A model generated the notes under the pieces. It was not told where the DNA came from, searched no databases, and worked only from the letters and a program-made list of their open reading frames with translations. Of a DNA stretch of 43,227 nucleotides, positions 9,682 through 21,242 are shown in pieces; within the stretch, counting starts at the first letter, position 1; each line of letters begins with the position of its first letter. Both the position numbers and the translations under genes were made by a program. The DNA lies in assembly GCA_013816405.1 (NCBI GenBank), contig JACDEL010000006.1, forward strand, positions 24,794 to 68,020. The letters run 5' to 3'. The stretch comes from Chloroflexota bacterium (lineage in GTDB: Bacteria > Chloroflexota > Limnocylindria > QHBO01).

Positions 9682-9910
9682 CCGATCTCCCGTGCCAGGT
9701 GCGTCAGCCAGCGCTCGGCTTCGCGCACTGATCGGAGGCGGACTACCACCAGCTCGGGCCGAGCGCGAGCAGTGTGGGGTACTCGCGGCGATGCCTCCGG
9801 TAGGTGGACAGAATCCACAACAACAATTCCCGACTGAAGAGCTGGGTCGAGAGACGCTCGCGGTTGCCGCTCCACAGCTCTTCCCGACGCGCCCAAAACT
9901 GGCCAGCCAT
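9678..9910 (-). pseudogene. decayed P-loop/adenylate-kinase-like (FlaR-type) C-terminal fragment with frameshift
   Basis: Minus-strand frame A reads FWARREELWSGNRERLSTQLFSRELLLWILSTYRRHRREYPTLLA then stops; frame B continues RPELVVVRLRSVREAERWLTHLAREIG*. Together they form a continuous homologue-like C-terminus interrupted near 9760. Confidence 0.6.
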
Positions 9911-10028
9911 GTTCCTCCTACACCGGTCGACGGGAGCCCGACATTCTAGGAGGCGGTGGCTCCCGGTCCCGCTCCCGGCAGGTCCGTGGGTGGCGGATGC
10001 TGCCCAGCCTCATGTAACCTGCGGCCGT

Positions 10029-11213
10029 ATGTCCACCCCCCTCCCCGGGCAGATTCGTTGCCCAACATGCCACCGCTCGACGCCCCCGGCAGCCTTCTGC
10101 ACGCAGTGCGGGACGGCGATTCCGGCATCCGCCCGGGCAAGGCCGCGGGGCCTCGATCGCGAAGAGCTGCAGGATCGCATTCGCGTTCACCGCCCGGGTG
10201 ATGCCGCGTTCCGGCGAGGCTCGCCCGTTGGCGAGGCGTCCGGTGCTGCGGCATCCGCGTACCAGCCCTACAAGCCCGAGCCCGAGGACGACCTGGTGGT
10301 CTCGGGCGCCGGTGCGGACACTGACGAGGACGCGCCACACATCGATAACACGCCGCCAGGGTTCGACGAGCGGCCGGTGGTCGCTCCTGTGCCGACGCCC
10401 GCCTCGCCGCCGGTGCGCGTCTTCAGGGATCCACCTCCGCCGGTGACCCTTGCTCCGCAGACGGCTGCGGTTGCAGCCCCGGTCGACGCCGGTCCGCCGT
10501 CTCCGCAGGCACCCGAACCGGTCGCCGCGCCGGCTGCAAGTCAGCTCGACCCCCCGGAGCAGCCATACGATCCCGCCGAGCCATACGACTACGGCTATCC
10601 GCCCCCCGATGAGGAGTGGCGACGCCGTAGTTCCGGCATCAGCCCGTTGGCGATCGGTGGCTTCGTGCTGCTCGGGATCCTGGCGATCGCAGTGGGCGCG
10701 GTCATGTCCGGCCTCTTCTCCGGCGGCGTTGCGCTCGAGTCGCCATCCGGCACTCCGCTGGTGTCGGGCGTACCCAGCACGGCAGCGAGCCTGGCCCCGA
10801 CCGTGGCGGGTTCGCTGCCGGCAGCCACCCCGACCCCATCCGGCGGCGGCGGGCCGGTCGTCTTCCCGGACGGCTTCTCGGCGCGGACCGAGCCGTGCGC
10901 CCAGGAGCCGTCGAGCCAGGATGGCTGCAACTCGAGCGGCGCCACGATCAGTGGTGGATCGGTGTGGGTCTGGGTCGGTTGGCGGAAGGGCAACAATGCC
11001 GACACCATTGGCGCGACCATCGTCGATGCCGCGGGTACGGCCGTGGCAGACGGCCACATTCCGCTGAGCTCCATCGGCGCGAACGGATGTGGGTCTTCCT
11101 GCAACGGCTGGGCGAGATTCAAGTTCAGCGGTCTGGCCGTCGGGAACTACACCATCCGCGTGGATCGCAACGGCACATTGGCAGCCGAGGCGACGTTCAC
11201 GGTCACCGGCTAG
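10029..11213 (+). CDS. zinc-ribbon, Pro-rich, single-TM protein with C-terminal extracytoplasmic domain
   Basis: MSTPLPGQIRCPTCHRSTPPAAFCTQCG (two CxxC), Pro-rich linker, TM IGGFVLLGILAIAVGAVMSGLF, C-terminal domain with 4 Cys. Confidence 0.75.
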   Translation: MSTPLPGQIRCPTCHRSTPPAAFCTQCGTAIPASARARPRGLDREELQDRIRVHRPGDAAFRRGSPVGEASGAAASAYQPYKPEPEDDLVVSGAGADTDEDAPHIDNTPPGFDERPVVAPVPTPASPPVRVFRDPPPPVTLAPQTAAVAAPVDAGPPSPQAPEPVAAPAASQLDPPEQPYDPAEPYDYGYPPPDEEWRRRSSGISPLAIGGFVLLGILAIAVGAVMSGLFSGGVALESPSGTPLVSGVPSTAASLAPTVAGSLPAATPTPSGGGGPVVFPDGFSARTEPCAQEPSSQDGCNSSGATISGGSVWVWVGWRKGNNADTIGATIVDAAGTAVADGHIPLSSIGANGCGSSCNGWARFKFSGLAVGNYTIRVDRNGTLAAEATFTVTG

Positions 11214-12286
11214 CCGTCCCGCGAGCGCCCGCTGGGCCGCGGAGTACCCCCGGCGTCGCGCCGCTTGGCGGCGAGCGCACTGATCGCCTCCATCACGCAC
11301 CGATGGGCGGCCGCGGCCGTGATCTCGCTGACGTCGTAGACCGGCGCCACCTCGACCACGTCCATGCCCGCGAGGTCAACCGTCCCGACGATCTGGCGGA
11401 TGGCCCGCAGCACCTCCCGCGACAGCATCCCGCCGGGCTCGGGGGTGCCGGTCCCGGGCGCCATCCCCGGGTCGATCACGTCGATATCGATCGACAGGTA
11501 GATGAGCTCGGGTCCATCGAGCGCCTCGGCGATCGCATCGGCCACCACGGCCTCGGCTCCGCGTTCCTCGATCTCCGTCATGAAGTGGACTCGCAGCCCG
11601 TGCCGTTCCATCCATTCGAGGGTGACGGGGGGTGGCCAGTACCCGCGCAACCCGACCTGCACGAAGTTGCGGCCTTCGATGGCCCCCGATTCGATCAGCC
11701 GCCGCATCGGCGTTCCGTGCGATGCGAGGACCCCCCAGGTGCTGTTTGCGGCGTCGGCATGCGCGTCGAAGTGGACCATCCCCAGCCGCTTCGGGGCGAC
11801 CGCCTCGGCAACGGCCGAGGCCGAGGGAAACGTGATGGAATGATCCCCGCCGAGCACGATCGGGATCGCGCCGGCCTGCGCCACCTCGAGCACCTTGCGT
11901 CGAATGACCGCGTGACCGCGCTCGAGGTTGGCCGGGACGACGGGGGCGTCTCCGGCGTCGACCACATCCATCCACTCGAATGGCTCGATGCCGAGCTGTA
12001 GCGAGTTGGGCGAACCGGCGTGATAGGTCGCGGCGCGGATCGCGCGCGGTCCGAACCGGGCGCCGGGCCGGTGGCTGACCGCGTCATCAAAGGGGGCGCC
12101 GACGATGGCGATGTCCGGGTGGCGCGCCCGCAGCGCGTCACCATCGGTCAGCTCAGGGAGCTTCTGGAAGCTGGTGCGACCCATGTAGGCGGGAAGGTCG
12201 AAGTCGTCGTACTCGGTGTACGGATCCAGTCCGCTGGGTGGGTCCTCGTCGTTGGGGCCGCGATGGCGGCGCGTCTCATCTGCCAT
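11210..12286 (-). CDS. speB: agmatinase/ureohydrolase family protein
   Basis: GGDHSITFP, MVHFDAHADAANS and LSIDIDVIDPGMAPGTGTPEPGG Mn-binding motifs. Confidence 0.88.
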   Translation of the reverse strand: MADETRRHRGPNDEDPPSGLDPYTEYDDFDLPAYMGRTSFQKLPELTDGDALRARHPDIAIVGAPFDDAVSHRPGARFGPRAIRAATYHAGSPNSLQLGIEPFEWMDVVDAGDAPVVPANLERGHAVIRRKVLEVAQAGAIPIVLGGDHSITFPSASAVAEAVAPKRLGMVHFDAHADAANSTWGVLASHGTPMRRLIESGAIEGRNFVQVGLRGYWPPPVTLEWMERHGLRVHFMTEIEERGAEAVVADAIAEALDGPELIYLSIDIDVIDPGMAPGTGTPEPGGMLSREVLRAIRQIVGTVDLAGMDVVEVAPVYDVSEITAAAAHRCVMEAISALAAKRRDAGGTPRPSGRSRDG

Positions 12287-12416
12287 CGGTGATGGCTGAC
12301 GCCCTCCTGCGAAACGATCGCGGGCGCCGTCGCGGCGCGGAGCAGGCCCGCAGCTGAAGCGGTCCCGATCCTACCAGAGGGGTCCAGCGAAATCGTCCTG
12401 CTACCATCGATCGGCC

Positions 12417-12812
12417 ATGCCACAAGAGCGCCGGACGTACACGCTCGACGAGGCCAACGCCCTCGTCCCGCAGGTACGCGCCGTGCTGCTGCAGCTCGCG
12501 GTCGAGCAGCGTCGCCTTGACACATCACACGCCGAGATGCATCGGCAGCTCGACGCCAACGGGGACCCCGACAGCGCCGCCGCGGCGGGGCGTCAGGAGG
12601 CCGAGACGGCAGAGATCAGGGAGGGGATGCGCACCCTGCTGGTGCACCTCAGCGAGATGGGGATCGAGGTGCGAGACCTGGAGATGGGCCTCGTCGACTT
12701 CCCGGGCGAACGGGATGGCGAGTCGGTGTGGCTCTGCTGGCGGCTTGCCGATGCGCGAGTCGCCTTCTGGCACCCGACCAATGAGGGCTACGCGACCCGG
12801 CGGCCCTGGTGA
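12417..12812 (+). CDS. DUF2203 family protein
   Basis: YTLDEANALVPQVR...EVRDLEMGLVDFPGERDGESVWLCWRLADARVAFWHPTNEGYATRRP. Confidence 0.8.
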   Translation: MPQERRTYTLDEANALVPQVRAVLLQLAVEQRRLDTSHAEMHRQLDANGDPDSAAAAGRQEAETAEIREGMRTLLVHLSEMGIEVRDLEMGLVDFPGERDGESVWLCWRLADARVAFWHPTNEGYATRRPW

Positions 12813-12822
12813 CCGTCGGCTG

Positions 12823-13743
12823 ATGGCGATCACCGTCATTGGCGACTCCACTCTGGACGTGACGGTCCGTGCGGCAGAGCCTCCGCGAGCCGGCGGCGAC
12901 GTCCCGGCCAGGATCTCGATCGCGCCGGGGGGGCAGGGAGCCAATGTCGCGGTGCGCCTGGCTCGCGCCGGCGCGGACGTTCGACTGGCCACCGCGATCG
13001 CCGATGACGCCGCCGGGCGCCTGCTGGCTGCATCGGTCGAGGCCGACGGAGTGGTCGTCGTGCAGCTTGGGGGCGAGCGCAGCGGCCTGGTGATCTCGCT
13101 GCTCGATGCCGGCGGCGAGCGGACGATGCTGTCCGACCGGGTCCCGCTCAAGCCGACCGCGCTGGCAGCCGCGTGTGCCGGAGCGCAATGGGTTCATTGC
13201 TCGGGATACGCACTGGCGGACGATGCCACGGGCGACGCCGTTGCCCGGGTCCTTGGGTCGCTGCCGCCATCGACGAGGGTGAGCGCCGGCGGGGGATCGC
13301 TGCCCGACGATCCGGCACGGTCCGCACGGGTCCGCGCGCGCCTCGCGGCTGCGGGCGTCGCCCTGTTGATCCTCTCCAGGGACGAGGCCGCCGCGTTGCT
13401 CGATCGGCCGCTCCCATCGCTCGCCGCCGCTGCGGATGCCCTGGCAGGCGCCTTTCCGGGGCTGATCGCCGTCGTCACCGGCGGCGCTGCGGGCTCGTCA
13501 GCGGCGGGACCTGGCTTCGCCCTCTCAGTGCCGGCCGTCGATCAGGCGACTCCCATGCTGGACGCGACCGGGGCCGGCGATGCCTATGTCGCGGCGTTGA
13601 TCCTGGGCCTCATGAAGGGAGGGTGGCCACCCGGCGCGCTTCTGCTCCGCGAGGCGATGGAGCGAGGTGCCCGGGATGGCGCACTGACCTCCCGCGTGCT
13701 CGGAGCGCAGGGCAGGACGGCGGCGGAGCCAGTGATCCCGTGA
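12823..13743 (+). CDS. PfkB-family carbohydrate/nucleoside kinase (probable pseudouridine kinase)
   Basis: ITVIGDSTLDVTV, APGGQGANVAVRLARAGADV, DATGAGDAYVAALILG (PfkB signature 2); GTG of psuG overlaps its TGA. Confidence 0.82.
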   Translation: MAITVIGDSTLDVTVRAAEPPRAGGDVPARISIAPGGQGANVAVRLARAGADVRLATAIADDAAGRLLAASVEADGVVVVQLGGERSGLVISLLDAGGERTMLSDRVPLKPTALAAACAGAQWVHCSGYALADDATGDAVARVLGSLPPSTRVSAGGGSLPDDPARSARVRARLAAAGVALLILSRDEAAALLDRPLPSLAAAADALAGAFPGLIAVVTGGAAGSSAAGPGFALSVPAVDQATPMLDATGAGDAYVAALILGLMKGGWPPGALLLREAMERGARDGALTSRVLGAQGRTAAEPVIP

Positions 13744-14675
13744 GCGCGTCTGCACTCCTCTCGATCTCCGACGAGGTCGCCTCGGCGATCGCCGCGGGCC
13801 GGGCGGTGGTGGCGCTCGAGTCGAGCCTCATCGCGCAGGGATTGCCGTCGTCGCAGAACCTGGACACGGCGATCGCGTCCGAGCGCGCCGTGCGCGACGA
13901 GGGGGCAGTGCCGGCCACCACCGCGATCGATGCCGGGAAATTGCTGGTTGGCATCCCGCAGGCTACGCTCGAGCGACTGGCCGACCCGCAGAGCCACTCG
14001 GCCAAGGCCGGCTCCCGTGACCTTGCGCCGCTGCTCGCGTCAAGAGGCCTTGCATCGACCACTGTCAGCGCCGCCGTTCGGATCGCCGCGATGGCCGGCA
14101 TCTCCCTGCTCGCCACGGGGGGCATCGGTGGCGTGCATCGCGGCGCCGCCAAGACTTTCGACGTGAGCAGCGATATCGACGAGCTTGCGGCGACCCGTGT
14201 CGCCGTCGTGTGCAGTGGCGCGAAGTCCATCCTCGACCTGCCCGCCACCCTGGAGCTGCTCGAGACCCGGCGCGTACCGGTCATCGGCCTGGGCGTCGAC
14301 GAGCTCCCCGCCTTCTACAGCGCCAGCTCGGGGCTGCGTCTGCCACACCGGGTCCAGGGGCCGGGAGAGGCAGCGGCGGTGCTTGCCCTCCACCTCGCCA
14401 TCGAGGGCTCGCACGGAATCGTGTTCGTGCAGCCTGCCCCGGCCGACCTGGCCATCCCCTCGAACGAGGTTGCATCCTGGCTCGACATCGCCGACGCGGA
14501 CGCTGCCCGGCAGGGGATTCGCGGCGGCGCCGTGACCCCGTTCATCCTCGGCCGCATCGCCGAGCTGTCCGCCGGACGCACGCTCCGCACCAACGTCGGC
14601 CTGATCGTGAACAACGCCAGGACGGCTGCCCAGGTGGCCGTCGCCTTCGCCCAGTTGCGAACCAGCATCCCCTGA
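13740..14675 (+). CDS. psuG: pseudouridine-5'-phosphate glycosidase
   Basis: ALESSLIAQGLPSSQNLDTAIASERAVRDEGAVPATTAIDAGKLLVG...ATGGIGGVHRGA..DVSSDIDELA...VVCSGAKSILDLPATLELLET...TPFILGRIAELSAG. Confidence 0.93.
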   Translation: MSASALLSISDEVASAIAAGRAVVALESSLIAQGLPSSQNLDTAIASERAVRDEGAVPATTAIDAGKLLVGIPQATLERLADPQSHSAKAGSRDLAPLLASRGLASTTVSAAVRIAAMAGISLLATGGIGGVHRGAAKTFDVSSDIDELAATRVAVVCSGAKSILDLPATLELLETRRVPVIGLGVDELPAFYSASSGLRLPHRVQGPGEAAAVLALHLAIEGSHGIVFVQPAPADLAIPSNEVASWLDIADADAARQGIRGGAVTPFILGRIAELSAGRTLRTNVGLIVNNARTAAQVAVAFAQLRTSIP

Positions 14676-14747
14676 GGAATCGCGTACATCGGCTGGTATC
14701 CTGCCAGTCAGCCCGCGACGGGCCGCGACACAGAAGAGGGAGGTCGC

Positions 14748-15287
14748 ATGCGGATCTACGAGGGGAGTCCGCGGCAGGACTGGGAAGAGGTGCTCCGCAG
14801 CATCGGTGCATTTGCCGACCGTGAGCGGATGAAGGAGCTGCTGCTGCTGGAGCTCGACGCCGGGTTCATCCTGCAGGGCATGGGGCTGCCGCAGGCAGGC
14901 GCGCGGACCGAATCCGAGGGGTCGCTCACCAAGATCACGCGCGAGCTGCCCGATGATGAGGTCGCCGAACTGATGGATGTCGCCACATCCAACCGCACGG
15001 ACGCGGCGCCCGGTACGCCTCATACCGAGATCGCGAACTACTACGAGCACGCGATGCGGGTGGTCGGCGCCTACCTTGACCTGCAGCATCCGCGCGACGT
15101 CTTCTTCTTCGAGCAGGGAGGGGCGTTCGTCCTGCGGCTGCTCCTCGTCGGGGCGGGTGCCGCCCCGGCCGGGCATCAGCTGGTCGAATTCACCAAGGAC
15201 GACATCATGTCTATGATCGACGCTGCACCGACGCAGCGAAACAAGCCGGCCCAAGAATCTGGGCCCCCTGGGGAGACCGTGCCATGA
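14748..15287 (+). CDS. conserved-looking hypothetical protein
   Basis: 179 aa MRIYEGSPRQDWEEVLRSIGAFADRERMKELLLLELDAGFILQG...; consistent high-GC codon pattern. Confidence 0.7.
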   Translation: MRIYEGSPRQDWEEVLRSIGAFADRERMKELLLLELDAGFILQGMGLPQAGARTESEGSLTKITRELPDDEVAELMDVATSNRTDAAPGTPHTEIANYYEHAMRVVGAYLDLQHPRDVFFFEQGGAFVLRLLLVGAGAAPAGHQLVEFTKDDIMSMIDAAPTQRNKPAQESGPPGETVP

Positions 15288-15436
15288 AGCTCATCAAAAT
15301 CCTGTTCGTCACCATCGGGGCCGTCCTGGCCGCGATGATCATCATCCCGCTGACCGTCCTGGCCGGGCTCTTCGTCTGGCTCAAGCTGACCGAGGAAGGC
15401 GACGAGGACGACCTCGAGATCGAGGACGCCGTCTAG
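15284..15436 (+). CDS. small single-TM acidic-tail protein (50 aa)
   Basis: ATG overlaps upstream TGA (ATGA); MKLIKILFVTIGAVLAAMIIIPLTVLAGLFVWLKLTEEGDEDDLEIEDAV*. Below the ORF-track size cutoff. Confidence 0.65.
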   Translation: MKLIKILFVTIGAVLAAMIIIPLTVLAGLFVWLKLTEEGDEDDLEIEDAV

Positions 15437-16251
15437 CCGGTACTCAGCGCCCAGGCCGCCGTCCAGCTGACGGCTGCCAGCAGGATTCCGTACCACAGCC
15501 TGCGCTCGCCCGTCGTTCCCGCCGCGATGGCAAGCAGGCCGATCAGCCCCAGCGCGACGCTCCCCGGCGAGGATCGCCCGCCGATCAGCAGCGCGCCGCC
15601 CACTCCCAGGCCGACGGCCAGCGCCAGTCCCGCGGCCAGCAGCCGGCTTGTGCGCCTGCCCAGCACCTGCGCGAGGCTGCGCGAGGAGCCGGCGGCGTCC
15701 GCCTCGAAGTCGCGCAGTGTGTTCGCCAGGTGCGCCGCCATCGCGAAGGGCGCGACCAGCGGGATCGCTGGCAGCACCCGCTCGACGGGAATGCCAATCC
15801 CGGCTGCGATCCAGGCGGGAAGCAGGCCGAAGCTGATGAGGTAGGGGAGCGGCGAGAGCGGCGTTCGCGACAGGAACAGGTTGTAGGCAAGTGCCGAACC
15901 GGATGCCACCGCTCCGAGCATCAGCGGCAGCGCGCCGGTGCGCCATGAGGCCGCGAGCTGCACTGCCAGCCCGATCGAAACGATCCAGGTCGCGGCATTG
16001 AGGCTCAGCTCACCAGCGGGGATGGGCTTCTCCGGTCGGACGGTCGCATCGCGGAAGCGATCTGCGATGTCGTTGGTCGCCCCGGTGAAGATCTGCGAGC
16101 CTGCAACCGCCAGCACGGTGAAGACCCACCGCTCGCCGATCGGCACGCCAGCCTGCGCAGCGAGGATCGCGCCGAGCGCGGCGCTCAGGGCGACCACCGC
16201 CAGTGCCGGCGCAGGGTGAATGAGGCGAATCGCGGCAGGCATCGATGTCAT
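15433..16251 (-). CDS. UbiA-family prenyltransferase
   Basis: NDIADRFRDATVRPEKPIPAG (NDxxD) and NTLRDFEAD motifs in a polytopic protein; start at MTSMPAAIRL. Confidence 0.85.
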   Translation of the reverse strand: MTSMPAAIRLIHPAPALAVVALSAALGAILAAQAGVPIGERWVFTVLAVAGSQIFTGATNDIADRFRDATVRPEKPIPAGELSLNAATWIVSIGLAVQLAASWRTGALPLMLGAVASGSALAYNLFLSRTPLSPLPYLISFGLLPAWIAAGIGIPVERVLPAIPLVAPFAMAAHLANTLRDFEADAAGSSRSLAQVLGRRTSRLLAAGLALAVGLGVGGALLIGGRSSPGSVALGLIGLLAIAAGTTGERRLWYGILLAAVSWTAAWALSTG

Positions 16252-16326
16252 TGGTGCGCTAGACTGACCTCCCGAGTACGGCGTTGGCGTCCGGTGCTCG
16301 CGTGTTCCTTTTGAAGGCACGCTTGA

Positions 16327-18051
<1,725 letters not shown>

Positions 18052-18055
18052 GCCG

Positions 18056-19630
18056 ATGAGCCCGCGCGCCGTCGCCGCTCGTAAGGCGGCCTTCGACCGG
18101 TCTGCCTACGAGCGCGACCTTGGCGCCTTCATCGGCGAGCGTGAGGAGGAGCTGTACCAGCACGGCGCCGGCCTGCACGATGAGCTTGCCCTCGGACCGA
18201 TCTACGAGCGCCATGCGTCGCTGTTCAGCCTTCCCATTGTCGATGCCCTGCGACGCCTGCTCGACGCCGGTGGCCCGGAGACCGGCCACAACCGCGCCCT
18301 GCTGGCAGCCGCCACCGACGGGTACATCGAGCGAGAGACCGCCGAGCTGACTGACGCCATCGGGACCGCCGAGGCGACCGCCGTCGTCGTCTGGCGTGGC
18401 GAGTCGATCCCGTATCGGGGCCTTCGCAACCGGATCAGCGAGATCAGCGGCCGCGCTGAACGGAATGGCCTGTACGCCTCGTACCTGGAGGCGGAGGAGG
18501 CCCTGAACCCGATCCGTCGGCAGCGATTCGATCGGATCGGCGGCCTGGCCCGCGACCTCGGCTACGGCGACTACGTGGAGCTGATCAAGACCACCCGCGG
18601 CTTCGACCCCGACGAGCTGGCAGTCGGGCTGCGTGGCTTCCTCGGCGAATCGGAGACGCCCTACTTCGCGGCCCTGCGACGCTACCTTGCGCGCATCGAG
18701 ATCGAACAGGGCGATGCGAGCCTCGCCGACCTTTGGTTCCTGATGCGCGGCAGCGGCTGGGACAACTGGTTCGATGGGCGGCGGATCCTCACGGTCCTGG
18801 GTGCGACGCTCCGCGGTCTCGGCATCGAGCTACGGGACCAGCCCGGCGCGACGCTGGACGTGGAGCCGCGGCCGAACAAGTCGCCACGCGCATTCGTGGC
18901 GGTCGTGAATGCCCCGCGCGACGTTCGCCTCGTGATCCAGCCGCGCGGGGGATGGGATGACTACGGCGCGGTGCTGCACGAGGCGGGGCACCTAGAGCAC
19001 TTCCTGCACGTCGACCCTGATCTGCCCGTGTCGCTGCGCGAGCTGGGTGATGCAAGCGTCACGGAGGGCTACGCCATGACCTTCGAACGGCTGCTGGCCG
19101 AGCCCGAGTGGCTGGTCGCGGAGATCGGCATGCCGGCCGAGCACGCGGCCTCCTTCGCCGACTTCTTCTCGCTCTACCACCTCGTCCTGCTGCGCTCGCT
19201 AGCCGCGCGTCACCTGCACGAGCTCCGCATGCATCGAGGTGGCGACGAGGTGGTGCATCGGGCCACCTACGCTGGGCTTGCCGGCCTGCTGACTGGGGTG
19301 CGCGAGCCGGAGGAGCGCTACCTGGTCATCGACGACGGCATGTACGCCGCTTCATACCTGCGCTGCTCCATGCTGGACGCGGCGCTGACCGACTACCTCA
19401 TCGCACGGCACGGCAACACCTGGTGGCGCTCCGCAGCCGCCGGCGAGACGCTCAAGCGAGCGTGGAGTCGGGGACAGGAATGGAACGCCGAACAGGTGGT
19501 TGCACATCTCGGGTATGATTCCCTCGACTGGCGACCGGTCGTGCGTCAGATTCGGGCCAAGCTCGTCGGCGAGATGAGCGGCTATGGCGGGCCCAACATC
19601 ACCACTCGCGCAGGGACCCGTAAGGTCTGA
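18056..19630 (+). CDS. M3-like zinc metallopeptidase (oligoendopeptidase-type)
   Basis: HEAGHLEHFLH (HExxH) with downstream TEGYA Glu; 524 aa. Confidence 0.72.
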   Translation: MSPRAVAARKAAFDRSAYERDLGAFIGEREEELYQHGAGLHDELALGPIYERHASLFSLPIVDALRRLLDAGGPETGHNRALLAAATDGYIERETAELTDAIGTAEATAVVVWRGESIPYRGLRNRISEISGRAERNGLYASYLEAEEALNPIRRQRFDRIGGLARDLGYGDYVELIKTTRGFDPDELAVGLRGFLGESETPYFAALRRYLARIEIEQGDASLADLWFLMRGSGWDNWFDGRRILTVLGATLRGLGIELRDQPGATLDVEPRPNKSPRAFVAVVNAPRDVRLVIQPRGGWDDYGAVLHEAGHLEHFLHVDPDLPVSLRELGDASVTEGYAMTFERLLAEPEWLVAEIGMPAEHAASFADFFSLYHLVLLRSLAARHLHELRMHRGGDEVVHRATYAGLAGLLTGVREPEERYLVIDDGMYAASYLRCSMLDAALTDYLIARHGNTWWRSAAAGETLKRAWSRGQEWNAEQVVAHLGYDSLDWRPVVRQIRAKLVGEMSGYGGPNITTRAGTRKV

Positions 19631-19755
19631 CCGGTCATCCGCCCGCGCGTCCCCCCGGACGAGAGCCACACGCTTCCGCGTGGTCCCGCAGAACCTCGCC
19701 CGACTGCGACGTTCGCTACCCAGATTTTCTTCTGATCGAGGTTACAGGCACCCCA

Positions 19756-21228
19756 ATGAACGACGAAACCCGCTCCCAGCGCCGCGGTCGGCCACGACGC
19801 AGACCCGATGGAGGAGGCCCGCGCCGGCAGGCGCCGCGCCCGGTCTACCAGGGTCGGCGCAACAACTACGCGACCGGCGGCTACTCGTCTATCTTCGCCG
19901 GCCCGTTTCCCCGCGAGGGCGACGGGACCGACGAGGGCTGGAACCTCGCCGACCTCCAGGCCCGCAGCCTGGAGGAGCTTCGCGAGCTGGGCAGTGAGCT
20001 GGGCGTCGAGGGAGCCGACGAGCTCGACCACTCCGACCTCGTCCTGAAGCTGCTCGACGTCGTGCCGCTCACCCCGGCGCAGCCTCGCCTCGACCAGAAC
20101 ACCGAGCCGGGGATCGCGACCGGAGTTCTCGAGATCGTGGACGAGGGGTTCGCCTTCCTGCGCCGACACGGCGTCATGCCCTCCAACGACGACATCTACG
20201 TCAGCTCGTCGCAGGTCCGCCGCTTTGGGCTGCGGACCGGGGACAAGGTCGAGGGACAGACGCGTCCCCCGAAGGACCAGGAGAAGTACTGGGGCCTGCT
20301 GCGGGTCGACACCGTCAACGGCGTTGATCCCGACACCGCTCGCCGGCGTCCGTACTTCGACACGCTGGTGCCGGTCTTCCCGGACGAGATGTTCGACATC
20401 GAGACCGATCAGAAGAACCTGACCCAGCGCCTGATCAACCTGATCAGCCCGATCGGCAAGGGCCAGCGTGGGCTGATCCTCTCACCGGCCAAGGCGGGCA
20501 AGACGACCGTCCTCAAGCACATCGCTGCTGGGATCACCGACAACTACCCCGAGGCCGTCCTGATGGTCGCCCTGATCGGCGAGCGGCCAGAAGAGGTCAC
20601 CGACATGAGTCGGAGCGTCAAGGGCGAGATCTTTGCCTCAACCTTCGACGAGCCGACCGAGAACCACACTCGCGTCGCCGAGATGTGCCTTGAGATCGCC
20701 AAGCGCCAGGTCGAGACGGGCCGCGACGTCGTGGTCCTGCTGGACTCGATCACGCGCCTGGCACGTGCCTACAACCTGGCACTGCCGGCGTCCGGCAAGA
20801 CGCTGTCGGGTGGCGTCGACCCCATCGCCCTCTACCCGCCCAAGCGCTTCTTCGGCGCCGCTCGCAACATCGAGGGCGGCGGCAGCCTGACGATCATCGC
20901 CACCTGCCTGGTCGACACCGGCTCGCGCATGGATGACGTCATCTACGAGGAGTTCAAGGGGACCGGTAACATGGAGCTGGCGCTCGACCGCAAGCTGTCG
21001 GAGAAGCGGATCTTCCCGGCCATCGACGTCCTCCGCTCCGGCACCCGCCGCGAGGAGCTCCTGCTCGACGAGAACACACTGCGCATGATCTGGACGATGC
21101 GCCGCATGCTCTCCGCGGTCGGCCCCAACGAGGGGATCGAGCTGCTGATGCAGCGGCTCGGCAAGACGACGAACAACGCCGAGTTCCTCGTCTCCCTCAG
21201 CAAGAGCGTCGAAGCCTCCGAGCGCTGA
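19756..21228 (+). CDS. rho: transcription termination factor Rho
   Basis: [50 protein letters not shown]; Arg-rich N-terminal extension. Confidence 0.97.
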   Translation: MNDETRSQRRGRPRRRPDGGGPRRQAPRPVYQGRRNNYATGGYSSIFAGPFPREGDGTDEGWNLADLQARSLEELRELGSELGVEGADELDHSDLVLKLLDVVPLTPAQPRLDQNTEPGIATGVLEIVDEGFAFLRRHGVMPSNDDIYVSSSQVRRFGLRTGDKVEGQTRPPKDQEKYWGLLRVDTVNGVDPDTARRRPYFDTLVPVFPDEMFDIETDQKNLTQRLINLISPIGKGQRGLILSPAKAGKTTVLKHIAAGITDNYPEAVLMVALIGERPEEVTDMSRSVKGEIFASTFDEPTENHTRVAEMCLEIAKRQVETGRDVVVLLDSITRLARAYNLALPASGKTLSGGVDPIALYPPKRFFGAARNIEGGGSLTIIATCLVDTGSRMDDVIYEEFKGTGNMELALDRKLSEKRIFPAIDVLRSGTRREELLLDENTLRMIWTMRRMLSAVGPNEGIELLMQRLGKTTNNAEFLVSLSKSVEASER

Positions 21229-21242
21229 CCCGGCCGCGTCCC

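Noticed and set aside
19669-19682. CACGC-TTCC-GCGTG hairpin upstream of rho as a terminator or riboswitch
   Set aside because: Only 5 bp, no U-tract, no recognisable riboswitch core; could be chance in high-GC DNA.
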